Shown here in pieces: positions 8,654 to 18,216 of a DNA stretch of 64,000 bases. Numbering within the stretch: position 1 is the first letter of the stretch; each line of letters begins with the position of its first letter. Position numbers and translations under genes: made by a program. This stretch comes from Chromobacterium vaccinii. Lineage in GTDB: Bacteria > Pseudomonadota > Gammaproteobacteria > Burkholderiales > Chromobacteriaceae. The notes under the pieces are model-generated. The model did no database searches, had not been told where the DNA came from, and saw only the letters and a program-made list of their open reading frames with translations. The stretch covers positions 150,300-214,299 of the forward strand of contig NZ_JZJL01000002.1 of the NCBI RefSeq assembly GCF_000971335.1, read 5' to 3'.

Positions 8654-9316
8654 ATGCTCAAACATCTCGTCAAGGCGACGCTGATCGCCTCTTTGGCCGC
8701 GTTGGCCACCGGCTGCGCCGCCCCGGTCGTCAATCGCGACTACACCGCCTACAAGCAAAGCCGTCCCCGCGCCATCCTGGTCCTGCCGCCGGTCAATGAC
8801 TCGCCGGAAGTCAACGGCCCCAACGGCGTGCTGTCGCAGATGACCTACCCGCTGGCCGAAGCCGGCTACTACGTGGTCCCCGTCGCGCTGATGACGGAAA
8901 CCTTCAAGCAGAACGGCCTCTCCACCGCCAACGACATTCAGGCTGTCTCCCCAGTCAAGCTGCGAGAGATCTTCGGCGCAGATGCCGCGCTGTACACCAC
9001 GGTCAAGCGCTATGGCGTGCGCTACAGCGTGCTGGACAGCGTCGCGGAAGTGGAAGTGCAAACCAAGCTGGTGGATCTGAAAAGCGGCCAGGAGCTGTGG
9101 GCCGGCAGCGCCGCCGCCAACAACGCCAACAGCAACAACAATAATGCAGGCGGACTGGTGGGCATGCTGATCAACGCCGCGATCAAGCAGATCGTCAACA
9201 GCGCCACCGACGCCACCTATCCGGTCGCCGGCATGGCCAGCAATCAGCTGCTCTCCGCGGGGCACGCCAACGGCGTGCTGTACGGCCCCCGCTCGCCGCA
9301 ATACGGCACCGACTGA
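8654..9316 (+). CDS. DUF799 (GNA1162-type) lipoprotein
   Basis: 220 residues. The lipoprotein signal ends in LATGC (Cys about residue 21). The body has the DUF799 style: ILVLPPVNDSPEVNG, LAEAGYYVVPVALMTETFKQNGL and FGADAALYTTVKRYG, with a low-complexity asparagine stretch (NNANSNNNN) near residue 160. The meningococcal GNA1162 antigen belongs to this family. An AAGAGGA ribosome site precedes the ATG. It is the last gene of the operon, followed by a strong terminator. Confidence 0.82.
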   Translation: MLKHLVKATLIASLAALATGCAAPVVNRDYTAYKQSRPRAILVLPPVNDSPEVNGPNGVLSQMTYPLAEAGYYVVPVALMTETFKQNGLSTANDIQAVSPVKLREIFGADAALYTTVKRYGVRYSVLDSVAEVEVQTKLVDLKSGQELWAGSAAANNANSNNNNAGGLVGMLINAAIKQIVNSATDATYPVAGMASNQLLSAGHANGVLYGPRSPQYGTD

Positions 9317-9338
9317 GCGCTTGGCTTACGAATGGAAT

Positions 9339-9371
9339 AGCCGCCCGGCCTCACGGTCGGGCGGCTTTTTC
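9339..9371 (+). terminator. terminator of the lipoprotein operon
   Basis: A stem AGCCGCCCG (9339-9347) / CGGGCGGCT (9358-9366) is followed by T5. It ends the CsgG-like/DUF4810/DUF799 operon just before the convergent RNase gene. Confidence 0.9.
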
Positions 9372-9379
9372 ATGCCCGC

Positions 9380-10114
9380 TTACCACTTGGGCAGCAGGAA
9401 GGGCTGGGAGCAGGTGTCCTCACGCTCCGCCGCCGGCGTATCCATGAAGCTGTCCACCTCCGGGAAGCTGTCCAGCTTGTCCTTCTTCAGCGTGAACCAC
9501 AGCTCGGTCAGCACGTTGCGTCCCTTGGCGTCCTTGGCGCAGCGCAATTGCAACGCGCCGCGCTCGCCGGTGGCGTAGCCCTTGGTGAACGCGTCCTTCA
9601 CTTCCGCGCCGGTGCCGGTCTGGCCGGCCTGGGCGCTCAGGTAGCGGCCAAAGTCGCTGTCCACCACCGCTTCGCGCATCTGCAGAGCGGTGGAGAAGAA
9701 TTCGTTGGCGTCGTAGCCGAAGCACTGCACGTGCTTCACGTATTCATGGGTCTGCAGATCGCTGGCGAGCTGCGGCATCGTTTCCTTCAGCCTTTGCCGC
9801 AGTTCTTCGGACAGCAACGGGACCGCCGTCACATGCGGCAGCATCGAGCAGCCCGACGCCCACCATTGCTGCACTTTCACGCCCTTGTCTTCCAGGCTCT
9901 TGGGTTCCGACGCCCACAAACCGTGCAGGCCGATCAGTTCCTCCTTGGGCTGGCTCGGCAGACAACCCTCTCCGCCCGCGGTGCAGAAGCCCGGCAGCCA
10001 CGCCAGCGCGAAGGTGTAATGGGCGAAATCGCCGTGGCGGGCCGGTTTCAGCTCATCGGCCTGGGCAACGCCCGCCAGCAGGACGAGCAAGGAAACTGTC
10101 AGTAGTTTGCGCAT
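9380..10114 (-). CDS. secreted ribonuclease T2 family protein (RNase I type)
   Basis: 244 residues from the chosen start. It has a Sec signal peptide (MRKLLTVSLLVLLAGVAQA) and then the RNase T2 fold. The LAWLPGFC segment, the first catalytic motif GLHGLW (about residue 62) and the second motif HEYVKH (about 118, usually HEWxKHG) keep the catalytic histidines, glutamate and lysine. Such enzymes cut RNA without strong base preference in the periplasm or outside the cell. Several in-frame ATGs exist (10126 and 10114) and none has a clear ribosome site; 10114 was taken because it starts the signal peptide cleanly. It is a single gene, convergent with the lipoprotein operon. Confidence 0.88.
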   Translation of the reverse strand: MRKLLTVSLLVLLAGVAQADELKPARHGDFAHYTFALAWLPGFCTAGGEGCLPSQPKEELIGLHGLWASEPKSLEDKGVKVQQWWASGCSMLPHVTAVPLLSEELRQRLKETMPQLASDLQTHEYVKHVQCFGYDANEFFSTALQMREAVVDSDFGRYLSAQAGQTGTGAEVKDAFTKGYATGERGALQLRCAKDAKGRNVLTELWFTLKKDKLDSFPEVDSFMDTPAAEREDTCSQPFLLPKW

Positions 10115-10213
10115 GATGATGACCATTGAGTTTTCACCGCATTTCATGCGGATATAAAATGTCAATTTCATTCAAAATGAGATATTAAGCAAGCAGCCGC
10201 AACAAATGACAAT

Positions 10214-10240
10214 AAAAAAGCACTGCCGAGGCAGTGCTTT
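10214..10240 (-). terminator. terminator of the nuo operon
   Basis: A stem AAAGCACTGCC / GGCAGTGCTTT with a two-base loop is followed on the minus strand by a T-run (10219-10214). It lies just after the DUF2818 gene, the last gene of the nuo operon. Confidence 0.85.
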
Positions 10241-10261
10241 GTGGCTTGCGCGTTAGCGCGG

Positions 10262-10558
10262 CTATTGTCCCGGCTTGCGCCAGAAATAGCGGTAGACGAA
10301 ACCCGGAAAGGCCGCCACCACGAACAGCGCGAAAGTGGTGACGTAAAACTGCCAATTCTGCGCATGCACCGGCATCGTCTGCGCCTCCAGCAGGCGGGCC
10401 AGCAAGCCCACCAGCAGATACAGAACGACGAGCTCCAGCGCCTGCCAGCCGAAATGCTTGCGCGCCACCTTGAACACGCAGGCCACGCGGGGGGTGGCGA
10501 ACGGCAGATTGGCGGCCGCCAGGGCCAGCAGCAGCAGGATCACGATGCCGGTCTGCAT
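10262..10558 (-). CDS. DUF2818 membrane protein at the end of the nuo operon
   Basis: 98 residues with three hydrophobic segments (GIVILLLLALAAANLPFA, ALELVVLYLLVGLLARLLEA, FYVTTFALFVVAAFPGFVY). The family is regularly found directly after nuoN in betaproteobacteria, and here it starts 10 bases after nuoN. Its function is unknown. A link to complex I assembly or membrane placement is inferred only from this conserved position. Confidence 0.8.
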   Translation of the reverse strand: MQTGIVILLLLALAAANLPFATPRVACVFKVARKHFGWQALELVVLYLLVGLLARLLEAQTMPVHAQNWQFYVTTFALFVVAAFPGFVYRYFWRKPGQ

Positions 10559-10568
10559 GGTCCAGTCC

Positions 10569-12023
10569 TTACATCATGCCCAGAGACTGGCGCATCACTT
10601 GCGCGCACAGCTCCAGCAGCGACTGCGGCAGGATGCCCACCGCCAGCAGCGCCAGCGCGTTCAGCGACAGCACCAGCTTCATGTCGGCGCGAACGTTGAT
10701 CGGGGCGTTGTCCTGGGCGTCGTCGAAGTAGATGGCCTTGACCACGCGCAGGTAGTAGAAGGCGCCGATCACCGACATCAGCACGGAGAACACGGCCAGC
10801 TTGATCATGCCGATCTGCACCACGGCCTGGATCACCGCGAACTTGGCGTAGAAGCCGGCCAGCGGCGGAATGCCGGCCATCGAGAACATGGCCAGCAGCA
10901 TCAGCAGCGCGTACCAGCTGTTGCGGCTGTTCAGACCCTTCAGATCGTCGATCTTCTCGCATTCGAAGCCCTTGCGCGACAGCGCCAGGATGATGCCGAA
11001 GCTCACCAGCGACATCGCCACGTACACCACCGCGTAGAACAGCGCGGCGGAGTAGCCCTGCTTGGTGCCGGCCAGCACGCCCAACAGCAGGAAGCCCATG
11101 TGCGAGATGGTGGAGTAAGCCAGCATCCGCTTGATGTTGGTCTGCACGATGGCGGTGATGTTGCCGATGGCCATCGACAGCACGGCCACGATCATCAGCA
11201 TGCCCTGCCAGTCGCCCACCAGCGCGTCCAGGCCCTGGGCCAGGATGCGCAGCACGAACACGAAAGCGGCCAGCTTGGGGGCGGCGCCGACCATCAGCGT
11301 GACGGAAGTCGGCGAACCCTGGTAGACGTCGGGCACCCACATGTGGAACGGCACGGCGCCCAGCTTGAAGCTCAGGCCGGCGACGATGAACACCAGGCCG
11401 AAGATCAGCAGCACGCCGTTGGCGGAGTGCGACTTGATCGCCTTGGCGATGGCCGCCAGCTCCAGCGAGCCAGTGGCGCCGTAGATCATCGAGATGCCGT
11501 ACAGCAGCAGGCCGGAGGCAAGCGCGCCCAGCACGAAGTACTTCATCGCCGACTCGGTGGCCGGCACGGAGTCGCGCTGCAGCGCGATCAGCGAGTACAA
11601 CGCCAGCGACAGCAGTTCCAGGCCCATGTACAGGGTCAGGAAGTGGGACGCGGACACCATCAGGTTCATGCCCAAGAGCGCGAACAGCGACAGCGAGAAG
11701 TACTCGCCCTTGAACAAGCCGCGGTCGGCGGTGTACTGGCGGCTGTACACCAGCACGATGGCGGTGACGCCGTACATCGCCAGCTTGACCAGCGCCGCCA
11801 GCGGATCGGCGACGAACATGCCGGAGAACGTGGTCACCGGGTACGGGGTAAAGGTGCATACCTGCGCGACGGCGGCGCCGACCAGGGTCAGCAGCGTCAG
11901 GCCGTAGGTGACGCAGCGCTTTTCATCCGAGATGAAAAGATCCAGCATCAGCACCACCAGCAACGCGCCGATCAGGAACAGCTCCGGCATCGCGGGTATC
12001 AGGTTGAGATCAGCCCAATTCAT
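10569..12023 (-). CDS. nuoN: NADH dehydrogenase I subunit N
   Basis: 484 residues, about 14 membrane helices. It is an antiporter-like proton-pumping subunit of complex I. MNWADLNLIPAMPELFLIGA at the start, the conserved lysine region SFKLGAVPFHMWVPDVYQGSP (about residue 225) and ISHMGFLLLG mark it as NuoN. It is the last subunit gene of a complete nuo operon. Confidence 0.96.
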   Translation of the reverse strand: MNWADLNLIPAMPELFLIGALLVVLMLDLFISDEKRCVTYGLTLLTLVGAAVAQVCTFTPYPVTTFSGMFVADPLAALVKLAMYGVTAIVLVYSRQYTADRGLFKGEYFSLSLFALLGMNLMVSASHFLTLYMGLELLSLALYSLIALQRDSVPATESAMKYFVLGALASGLLLYGISMIYGATGSLELAAIAKAIKSHSANGVLLIFGLVFIVAGLSFKLGAVPFHMWVPDVYQGSPTSVTLMVGAAPKLAAFVFVLRILAQGLDALVGDWQGMLMIVAVLSMAIGNITAIVQTNIKRMLAYSTISHMGFLLLGVLAGTKQGYSAALFYAVVYVAMSLVSFGIILALSRKGFECEKIDDLKGLNSRNSWYALLMLLAMFSMAGIPPLAGFYAKFAVIQAVVQIGMIKLAVFSVLMSVIGAFYYLRVVKAIYFDDAQDNAPINVRADMKLVLSLNALALLAVGILPQSLLELCAQVMRQSLGMM

Positions 12024-12044
12024 TTGTGTGTATTCCTTCCGTCC

Positions 12045-13544
12045 TTACGGCAGCTTGGTCTGCGCGACGTGCGTGATCAGGTCGTTGACCGCCAGGTGCA
12101 TCTTGGCGACGAAAGCCTGCGGATACAGACCCATGCCCAGCACCATCAGGGCCAGGATGGCCAGCACCAGGAACTCGCGCTTGTTGACGTCGGACAGCTC
12201 GGCCACATGCTCGTTGGCCACGTCGCCGAAGATCACGCGCTTGTACATCCACAAGGTGTAGGCGGCGCCGAAGATCAGCGTGGTGGCGGCCAGCGCGGCG
12301 TACCAGAAATTCACCTGCACCGCGCCCATGATCACCATGAACTCGCCGACGAAGCCGGAAGTGGCCGGCAGGCCGGAGTTGGCCATCGCGAACAGCATCA
12401 TGAAGGCGGCGAAGATCGGCATCTTGTTGGCCACGCCGCCGTAGTCGGCGATGTTGCGGCTGTGCACGCGGTCGTACATCACGCCGATGCAGAAGAACAT
12501 CGCGGCGGAGACGAAGCCGTGGGACACCATCTGCACCAACGCGCCTTCGACGGCCCACTGGTTCAGCTCGCTGCCGGTGAACAGGAACAGGCCCAGAGTC
12601 ACGAAGCCCATGTGGGAGATGGACGAGTACGCCACCAGCTTCTTCATGTCGGACTGAACCAGCGCCACCAGGCCGATGTAGACCACCGCCACCAGCGACA
12701 GGCCGATGATGATGGGCGACAGCTCGCGCGCGGCGTCCGGCATGATGGGCAGGATGAACCGCAGGAAGCCGTAGGCGCCGATCTTCAGCGTGATCGCGGC
12801 CAGCACCATGGAGCCGCCGGTCGGCGCTTCCACGTGGGCGTCGGGCAGCCAGGTGTGGACCGGCCACATCGGCACCTTCACCGCGAAGGACATGAAGAAG
12901 GCGACGAACAGCAGGATCTGCACCGTCAGCGAAATCTTGGCGATGTCGTGGAAAGCCAGGATCTCGAAGCTCTTGCCAGCCTGGAAGTACAGGTAGATCA
13001 ACGCGACCAGCATCAGCAGCGAGCCGAGCAGCGTGTACAGGAAGAACTTGATCGACGCATAGACGCGGCGCGGACCGCCCCAGACGCCGATGATCAGGTA
13101 CATCGGGATCAGCATGCCTTCGAAGAAGACATAGAACAGGATGGCGTCCAGCGCGGCGAAGGCGCCGTTGATCAGGCCGGACATGATCAGGAAGGCGGCC
13201 ATGTACTGCGACACGCGCTTCTGGATCACTTCCCAGCCGGCGATCACCACCAACAGCGTGGTGAAGCTGTTGAGCACCACGAACAGCATCGAGATGCCGT
13301 CCACGCCCAGGTGGTAGTTGATGTTGAGCGAAGCGATCCACGGCTTCATCTCTTCGAACTGCATGCCGCCGTTCAGGTTGTTGAACTCGGTGAACAGCGG
13401 GATCGACAGCAGGAAGCCCGCCAGGGCTCCCGCCACCGCCAGCCAGCGCGCCAGCGGCGCGCGCTGGTCGCCGCCGGTGGCCAGCACTACCAGGCCGGCC
13501 AGTATCGGCGTCCAGATCACCAGACTTAACAGATTTGTGAACAT
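12045..13544 (-). CDS. nuoM: NADH dehydrogenase I subunit M
   Basis: 499 residues, polytopic. It is the antiporter-like proton-pumping subunit M of complex I. It carries the expected VKVPMWPVHTWLPDAHVEAPT block (key lysine and histidine, about residue 227) and YSSISHMGFVTLG. The computed frame starts with TTG two codons earlier (13550). The ATG at 13544 was preferred and gives MFTNLLSLVIWTPIL; neither start has a strong ribosome site. Confidence 0.96.
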   Translation of the reverse strand: MFTNLLSLVIWTPILAGLVVLATGGDQRAPLARWLAVAGALAGFLLSIPLFTEFNNLNGGMQFEEMKPWIASLNINYHLGVDGISMLFVVLNSFTTLLVVIAGWEVIQKRVSQYMAAFLIMSGLINGAFAALDAILFYVFFEGMLIPMYLIIGVWGGPRRVYASIKFFLYTLLGSLLMLVALIYLYFQAGKSFEILAFHDIAKISLTVQILLFVAFFMSFAVKVPMWPVHTWLPDAHVEAPTGGSMVLAAITLKIGAYGFLRFILPIMPDAARELSPIIIGLSLVAVVYIGLVALVQSDMKKLVAYSSISHMGFVTLGLFLFTGSELNQWAVEGALVQMVSHGFVSAAMFFCIGVMYDRVHSRNIADYGGVANKMPIFAAFMMLFAMANSGLPATSGFVGEFMVIMGAVQVNFWYAALAATTLIFGAAYTLWMYKRVIFGDVANEHVAELSDVNKREFLVLAILALMVLGMGLYPQAFVAKMHLAVNDLITHVAQTKLP

Positions 13545-13584
13545 AGTCAAACCTATATTGTTATTTCAATCCCGGAATCCGGAC

Positions 13585-15636
13585 TCAGCGCAGGATCAGC
13601 GGCAGGAACCACCAGGTCATCAGACCCAGCACGCCGATGATCATCGCGGTGGCGTAGCTGTAGATGAAGCCGGTCTGCATGCGGCGCACCACGCTGGAGA
13701 ACCAGCCCACCAGCTTGGCGGTGCCGTTGACCAGCAGGCCGTCGATCAGCAGCGTGTCGCCCACCTTCCAGAACAAGGTGCCCAGCGCGCGCGAGCCCTT
13801 GGCGAACACGGCGAAATAGATCTCGTCCAGGTAGTACTTGTTTTCCAGCAGCTTGTGGATCGGGGCGCACTTTTCCTTGATGGCGGCCGGGATGTGCGGC
13901 GCCTTCATGTAGAAGTACCAGGCCACGACGACGCCGGCGATGGCCAGCCACAGCGGCAGCGTGGTGAACGAGTGCAGCGTCATGGCGAAGGCGCCGTGGA
14001 ATTCGTGCGCCAGCTCTTCCATCCCCGGGTGCGCTTCGTGGTTGACCGCGATCACGCCCTTGAAGAAGTCGCCGTAAACCAGCTTGTCGATGGCGAAGTA
14101 GCCCACCAGCACCGACGGAATGGCCAGCAGCACCAGCGGCAGCGTCACCACCCACGGCGATTCGTGCGGCTTGTCGTTCGGGCCCAGTCCATGGTGATGG
14201 TCATGGGACACTTCCTCCTCATCGCTGTCGCCATGGTGCTCGTGGTGCGAGCCATGGTTCTCCATCCAACGCTCCTTGCCGTGGAAGACCAGGAAGTACA
14301 TGCGGAAGGAGTAGAAGGCGGTGATGAACACACCGGCCACCACGGCGAAGTAGGCGAAACCGGCCGCGGACAGATGCGAAGCGGCGACCGCCTCGATGAT
14401 CGAGTCCTTGGAGTAGAAACCGGAGAAGAACGGCGTGCCGATCAGCGCCAGCGAACCCAGCAGCGAGGTCAGCCAGGTGATGGGCATGTACTTGCGCAGG
14501 CCGCCCATGTTCCGCATGTCCTGGTCGTGGTGCATGCCGATGATCACGGAGCCGGCCGCCAGGAACAGCAGCGCCTTGAAGAAGGCGTGGGTCATCACGT
14601 GGAACATCGCCACCGAGTACGCCGAAGCGCCCAGCGCCACGGTCATGTAGCCCAGCTGCGACAGCGTGGAATAAGCCACCACGCGCTTGATGTCGTTCTG
14701 GACGATGCCGAGGAAGCCCATGAACAGCGCGGTGATCGAGCCTGCCACCATCACCACGTTCAGCGCGGTGTCGGACATCTCGAACAGCGGGCTCATGCGC
14801 GACACCATGAAGATGCCGGCGGTCACCATGGTGGCCGCGTGGATCAGCGCCGAGATCGGCGTCGGGCCTTCCATCGAGTCCGGCAGCCACACGTGCAGCG
14901 GGAACTGGGCGGATTTACCCATCGCGCCGATGAACAGCAGGATGCAGGTGACGGTCAGCAGCGACCATTGCTGGCCGGGGATGATCTCGATGGTCTTCTG
15001 CGCCAGCGCCGGCGCGGCGGCGAACACGTCGCTGTAGTTCAGCGAGCCGCCGAAGTAGGCCAGCACCAAGCCGATGCCCAGCAGGAAGCCGAAGTCGCCG
15101 ACGCGGTTGACCAGGAAGGCCTTCAGGTTGGCGAACACCGCGGTCGGGCGCTTGAACCAGAAGCCGATCAGCAGATAGGACACCAGGCCCACAGCTTCCC
15201 AGCCGAAGAACAGCTGGACGAAGTTGTTGCTCATCACCAGCATCAGCATCGAGAAGGTGAACAGCGAGATGTAGCTGAAGAAACGCTGGTAGCCCGGATC
15301 GTCCTGCATGTAGCCGATGGTGTAGATATGCACCATCAGCGACACGCTGGTGACCACCACCAGCATCATCGCGGTCAGCGAGTCGACCAGGAAGCCGACC
15401 GAGTACTCGTAGCCGCCGACGGTCAGCCAGGTGTAGACCGGTCCGTTGAACACTTCCGCGCTTCCGTTGAGGAAGCCCAGAAGCACCTTGAGCGACAGCG
15501 CGGCGGACAGCGCCACGCCGGCTATCGTGACGACGTGCGAGGCGCGCCGTCCGATCGCCCATCCAAACAGGCCCGCAATGATGGAACCCGCCAACGGAGC
15601 GAGTGCAATCAGCAGGTATAAGCTCTTCATATCCAT
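13585..15636 (-). CDS. nuoL: NADH dehydrogenase I subunit L
   Basis: 683 residues, the largest membrane subunit of complex I. It is antiporter-like and carries the long lateral helix at its C-terminus. Landmarks are GWEAVGLVSYLLIGFW (about residue 150), FPLHVWLPDSMEGPTPISALIHAATMV (about 235) and AYSTLSQLGYM. A histidine-rich loop (HGSHHEHHGDSDEEEVSHDHHHG, about 455-480) is unusual-looking but lies in the variable region. An alternative ATG two codons downstream (15630) is equally possible. Confidence 0.96.
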   Translation of the reverse strand: MDMKSLYLLIALAPLAGSIIAGLFGWAIGRRASHVVTIAGVALSAALSLKVLLGFLNGSAEVFNGPVYTWLTVGGYEYSVGFLVDSLTAMMLVVVTSVSLMVHIYTIGYMQDDPGYQRFFSYISLFTFSMLMLVMSNNFVQLFFGWEAVGLVSYLLIGFWFKRPTAVFANLKAFLVNRVGDFGFLLGIGLVLAYFGGSLNYSDVFAAAPALAQKTIEIIPGQQWSLLTVTCILLFIGAMGKSAQFPLHVWLPDSMEGPTPISALIHAATMVTAGIFMVSRMSPLFEMSDTALNVVMVAGSITALFMGFLGIVQNDIKRVVAYSTLSQLGYMTVALGASAYSVAMFHVMTHAFFKALLFLAAGSVIIGMHHDQDMRNMGGLRKYMPITWLTSLLGSLALIGTPFFSGFYSKDSIIEAVAASHLSAAGFAYFAVVAGVFITAFYSFRMYFLVFHGKERWMENHGSHHEHHGDSDEEEVSHDHHHGLGPNDKPHESPWVVTLPLVLLAIPSVLVGYFAIDKLVYGDFFKGVIAVNHEAHPGMEELAHEFHGAFAMTLHSFTTLPLWLAIAGVVVAWYFYMKAPHIPAAIKEKCAPIHKLLENKYYLDEIYFAVFAKGSRALGTLFWKVGDTLLIDGLLVNGTAKLVGWFSSVVRRMQTGFIYSYATAMIIGVLGLMTWWFLPLILR

Positions 15637-15669
15637 GCTTTTGTGCTTTGTAATGGTTCCGGTTTGCCG

Positions 15670-15975
15670 TTAGCCCTTGAGGCTGCCCAAGTCTTCAACG
15701 TTGATGCTCTGCAGGTTGCGGAACAGCACCACCAGGATCGCCAGACCAATGGCGGACTCGGCGGCGGCAACCGTCAGGATGAAGAACACGAAGATCTGGC
15801 CTGCCGAATCCGACAGGTAGTGCGAGAACGCGATGAAGTTGAAGTTCACCGCCAGCAGCATCAGCTCGATGGCCATCAGCAGTATGATCAGGTTTTTCCG
15901 GTTCAGGAAAATCCCGAGCACGCTGATGGCGAACAGGATGGCGGCCAGCACCAGAAAGTGAGTCAGTGTCAGCAC
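15670..15975 (-). CDS. nuoK: NADH dehydrogenase I subunit K
   Basis: 101 residues, three membrane helices, the normal NuoK size. The conserved membrane glutamates lie in [14 protein letters not shown] and [13 protein letters not shown]. The open frame extends 15 codons upstream, but the GTG at 15975 follows an excellent AGGGAGG ribosome site and gives the usual start ([15 protein letters not shown]), so GTG is taken as the start codon. Confidence 0.95.
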   Translation of the reverse strand: MLTLTHFLVLAAILFAISVLGIFLNRKNLIILLMAIELMLLAVNFNFIAFSHYLSDSAGQIFVFFILTVAAAESAIGLAILVVLFRNLQSINVEDLGSLKG

Positions 15976-16003
15976 GTTTCCTCCCTTATTGGTTGATTGG
16001 CCG

Positions 16004-16648
16004 TCAGGCCTGTTGCTCACCGGAATCGGCCTGTTCGGCCTCTTCCACTTTTTTCACGGCGTCCATCTTGACGATGCGAACGCGGTCTTCGCGGCGCACC
16101 TTCACCTGGACGGCGGGGTCGATCGTCTTGCTGTCCTTGCGCGCGCGCATGGTCAGGCCGATGGCGGCGATCATCGCCAGCAGCAGCACGACCGCCGCGA
16201 TCTCGAACGGCAGCAGATAGGTGGTGTACAGCTGGCTGCCCAGCATCTTCACGTTGCTGAAGTCGGCGGCCAGCGGCGCGGCGGCCTTGTACTGCGACAG
16301 CGCGGCCTGCGGGCTGACCAGGATCAGCGCCATTTCGAACACCATGATGGCGCCGACGGTGGCGGCCACCGGCAGGTTCTTCCAGAAGCCTTCTCGCAGC
16401 TTCTCGATGTTGATGTCCAGCATCATCACCACGAACAGGAACAGCACCATCACCGCGCCGACGTAGACCAGCACCAGCGTGATCGCCAGGAACTCCGACT
16501 CCATCAGCAGCCAGTGGCCGGCGCTGGTGAAGAAGGCCAGCACCAGGAACAGCGCGGCGTGCACCGGGTTCTTGGCCGTGACCACCCGCACGCCGGCGAA
16601 GATCAGGATGGCGGACAGAACGTAGAAAATTACCGTAGTTAGGTTCAT
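16004..16648 (-). CDS. nuoJ: NADH dehydrogenase I subunit J
   Basis: 214 residues with about five membrane helices in the first 165 residues and a charged C-terminal tail. [22 protein letters not shown] and [18 protein letters not shown] are NuoJ landmarks. The ATG is preceded by AGGGGAGG. It lies between nuoI and nuoK in the canonical order. Confidence 0.95.
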   Translation of the reverse strand: MNLTTVIFYVLSAILIFAGVRVVTAKNPVHAALFLVLAFFTSAGHWLLMESEFLAITLVLVYVGAVMVLFLFVVMMLDINIEKLREGFWKNLPVAATVGAIMVFEMALILVSPQAALSQYKAAAPLAADFSNVKMLGSQLYTTYLLPFEIAAVVLLLAMIAAIGLTMRARKDSKTIDPAVQVKVRREDRVRIVKMDAVKKVEEAEQADSGEQQA

Positions 16649-16657
16649 GGCCTCCCC

Positions 16658-17146
16658 TTAGCGATACTTGGCGTCAGCCGCCTTGTTGGCGGCGATTTCG
16701 GCCTCGTACTTGTCGCCGATGGCCAGCAGCATCGGCTTGGTGTAGTAGAGGTCGCCACGTTTTTCACCGTGGTATTCGAAGATGTGGGTTTCCACGATGG
16801 CGTCCACCGGACAGGCTTCCTCGCAGAAGCCGCAGAAGATGCACTTGGTCAGATCGATGTCGTAGCGCGTGGTGCGGCGGGTGCCGTCGTCGCGCTGCTC
16901 GGACTCGATGTTGATGGCCAGCGCCGGACACACCGCCTCGCACAGCTTGCACGCGATGCAGCGCTCTTCGCCGTTGGCGTAGCGGCGCTGCGCGTGCAGG
17001 CCGCGGAAGCGCGGCGAAATCGGCGTCTTCTCTTCCGGGAACTGCACAGTGATCTTGCGGGCGAAGAAGTAGCGGCCAGTGACCATCAGGCCCTTGACCA
17101 GCTCCACCAGCAGGAAGGTCTTGAAAAAGTTGCGGATCGAATTCAT
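16658..17146 (-). CDS. nuoI: NADH dehydrogenase I subunit I (two 4Fe-4S clusters)
   Basis: 162 residues. Two ferredoxin motifs, [12 protein letters not shown] (about residue 60) and [12 protein letters not shown] (about 99), hold clusters N6a and N6b, which pass electrons towards NuoB. The open frame extends 25 codons upstream into nuoH. The ATG at 17146 has AGGTG in front and begins the expected amphipathic [16 protein letters not shown]. Confidence 0.96.
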   Translation of the reverse strand: MNSIRNFFKTFLLVELVKGLMVTGRYFFARKITVQFPEEKTPISPRFRGLHAQRRYANGEERCIACKLCEAVCPALAINIESEQRDDGTRRTTRYDIDLTKCIFCGFCEEACPVDAIVETHIFEYHGEKRGDLYYTKPMLLAIGDKYEAEIAANKAADAKYR

Positions 17147-17166
17147 TTTTTCACCTATCCCCTGTC

Positions 17167-18213
17167 TCAGTGCCAAATGGACAGCGGGGTAAACATCCAC
17201 ACGCCCACCACCAGGATCCACGCCAGGGTCACCGGGATGAACACCTTCCAGCCCAGACGCATGATCTGGTCATAGCGATAGCGCGGGAAGGTGGCGCGGA
17301 ACCACAGGAAGCAGAACAGCACCATCGACACCTTGATCGCCAGCCAGTGGAAGCCGCCGGCGCCCAGGATGCCCCACGACGCCGGGAACGGCGACAGCCA
17401 GCCGCCCAGGAACAGCAGCGCGGTCAGCGCGGCGACCAGGATCATGTTGGCGTACTCGGCCAGGAAGAAGATCGCGAACGCCATGCCCGAATATTCAACG
17501 TGGAAACCGGCGACGATTTCCGACTCGCCTTCCGCCACGTCGAACGGCGCGCGGTTGGTCTCGGCCACGCCGGAGATCAGGTAGACGATGAACAGCGGGA
17601 ACAACGGAATCCAGTTCCAGGACAGCAGCGAGCCGCCGCCCATGCCGAAAGACTGCTGCTTGACGATGTCGACCAGGTTCAGGCTGCCGGACACCATCAG
17701 CACGCCCACCAGCGCGAAGCCCATCGCCAGCTCGTAGGAAACGATCTGGGCGGCGGAGCGCATCGCGCCGAGGAAGGAGTACTTCGAGTTGCCCGCCCAG
17801 CCGGCGATGATCACGCCGTACACGCCCATCGAGGTCAGCGCCAGGATGTACAGCAGCGAAGCGTTGACGTTGGCCACCACCAGGTGTTCGGTGAACGGAA
17901 TCACCGCCCAGGCCGCCAGAGCCGGTCCGATGGACAGCACCGGCGCCAGCAGGAACAAGCCCTTGCTGGAGTTGGTGGGCAGGATGATTTCCTTCATCAG
18001 CAGCTTCACCGCGTCGGCGATGGGCTGCAGCAGACCGAAATAACCGACCCGGTTCGGGCCGATGCGGATCTGCATGTAGCCGATCACCTTGCGCTCGGCC
18101 AGCGTCAGATACGCTACGCAGCCCAACATCGGCAGCACGATGGCGATGATCTTCAGCAGGGTCCACACCAGGAGCCCTGCGTCAGTGCCAAGAATACCTT
18201 GCAAGAACTCCAT
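17167..18213 (-). CDS. nuoH: NADH dehydrogenase I subunit H
   Basis: 348 residues, eight or so membrane helices. It helps form the quinone-binding site and links the peripheral and membrane arms. [21 protein letters not shown] (about residue 55) and the signature [26 protein letters not shown] (about 215) are clear. It starts four bases after nuoG. Confidence 0.97.
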   Translation of the reverse strand: MEFLQGILGTDAGLLVWTLLKIIAIVLPMLGCVAYLTLAERKVIGYMQIRIGPNRVGYFGLLQPIADAVKLLMKEIILPTNSSKGLFLLAPVLSIGPALAAWAVIPFTEHLVVANVNASLLYILALTSMGVYGVIIAGWAGNSKYSFLGAMRSAAQIVSYELAMGFALVGVLMVSGSLNLVDIVKQQSFGMGGGSLLSWNWIPLFPLFIVYLISGVAETNRAPFDVAEGESEIVAGFHVEYSGMAFAIFFLAEYANMILVAALTALLFLGGWLSPFPASWGILGAGGFHWLAIKVSMVLFCFLWFRATFPRYRYDQIMRLGWKVFIPVTLAWILVVGVWMFTPLSIWH

Positions 18214-18216
18214 CGT

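Noticed and set aside
9022..9216. Asparagine-rich stretch in the DUF799 protein as a DNA repeat or slippage site
   Set aside because: The codons are mixed (aac and aat) with no long perfect repeat; it is just a low-complexity protein segment.
10458..13529. Plus-strand open frame of 1023 codons opposite nuoN and nuoM
   Set aside because: Low-complexity His/Gln/Arg-rich translation, a mirror of GC-rich coding on the other strand; NuoN and NuoM are unmistakable.
14145..14333. Histidine-rich loop gene opposite or within nuoL
   Set aside because: It is part of the variable loop of NuoL; the small frames over it are shadows.
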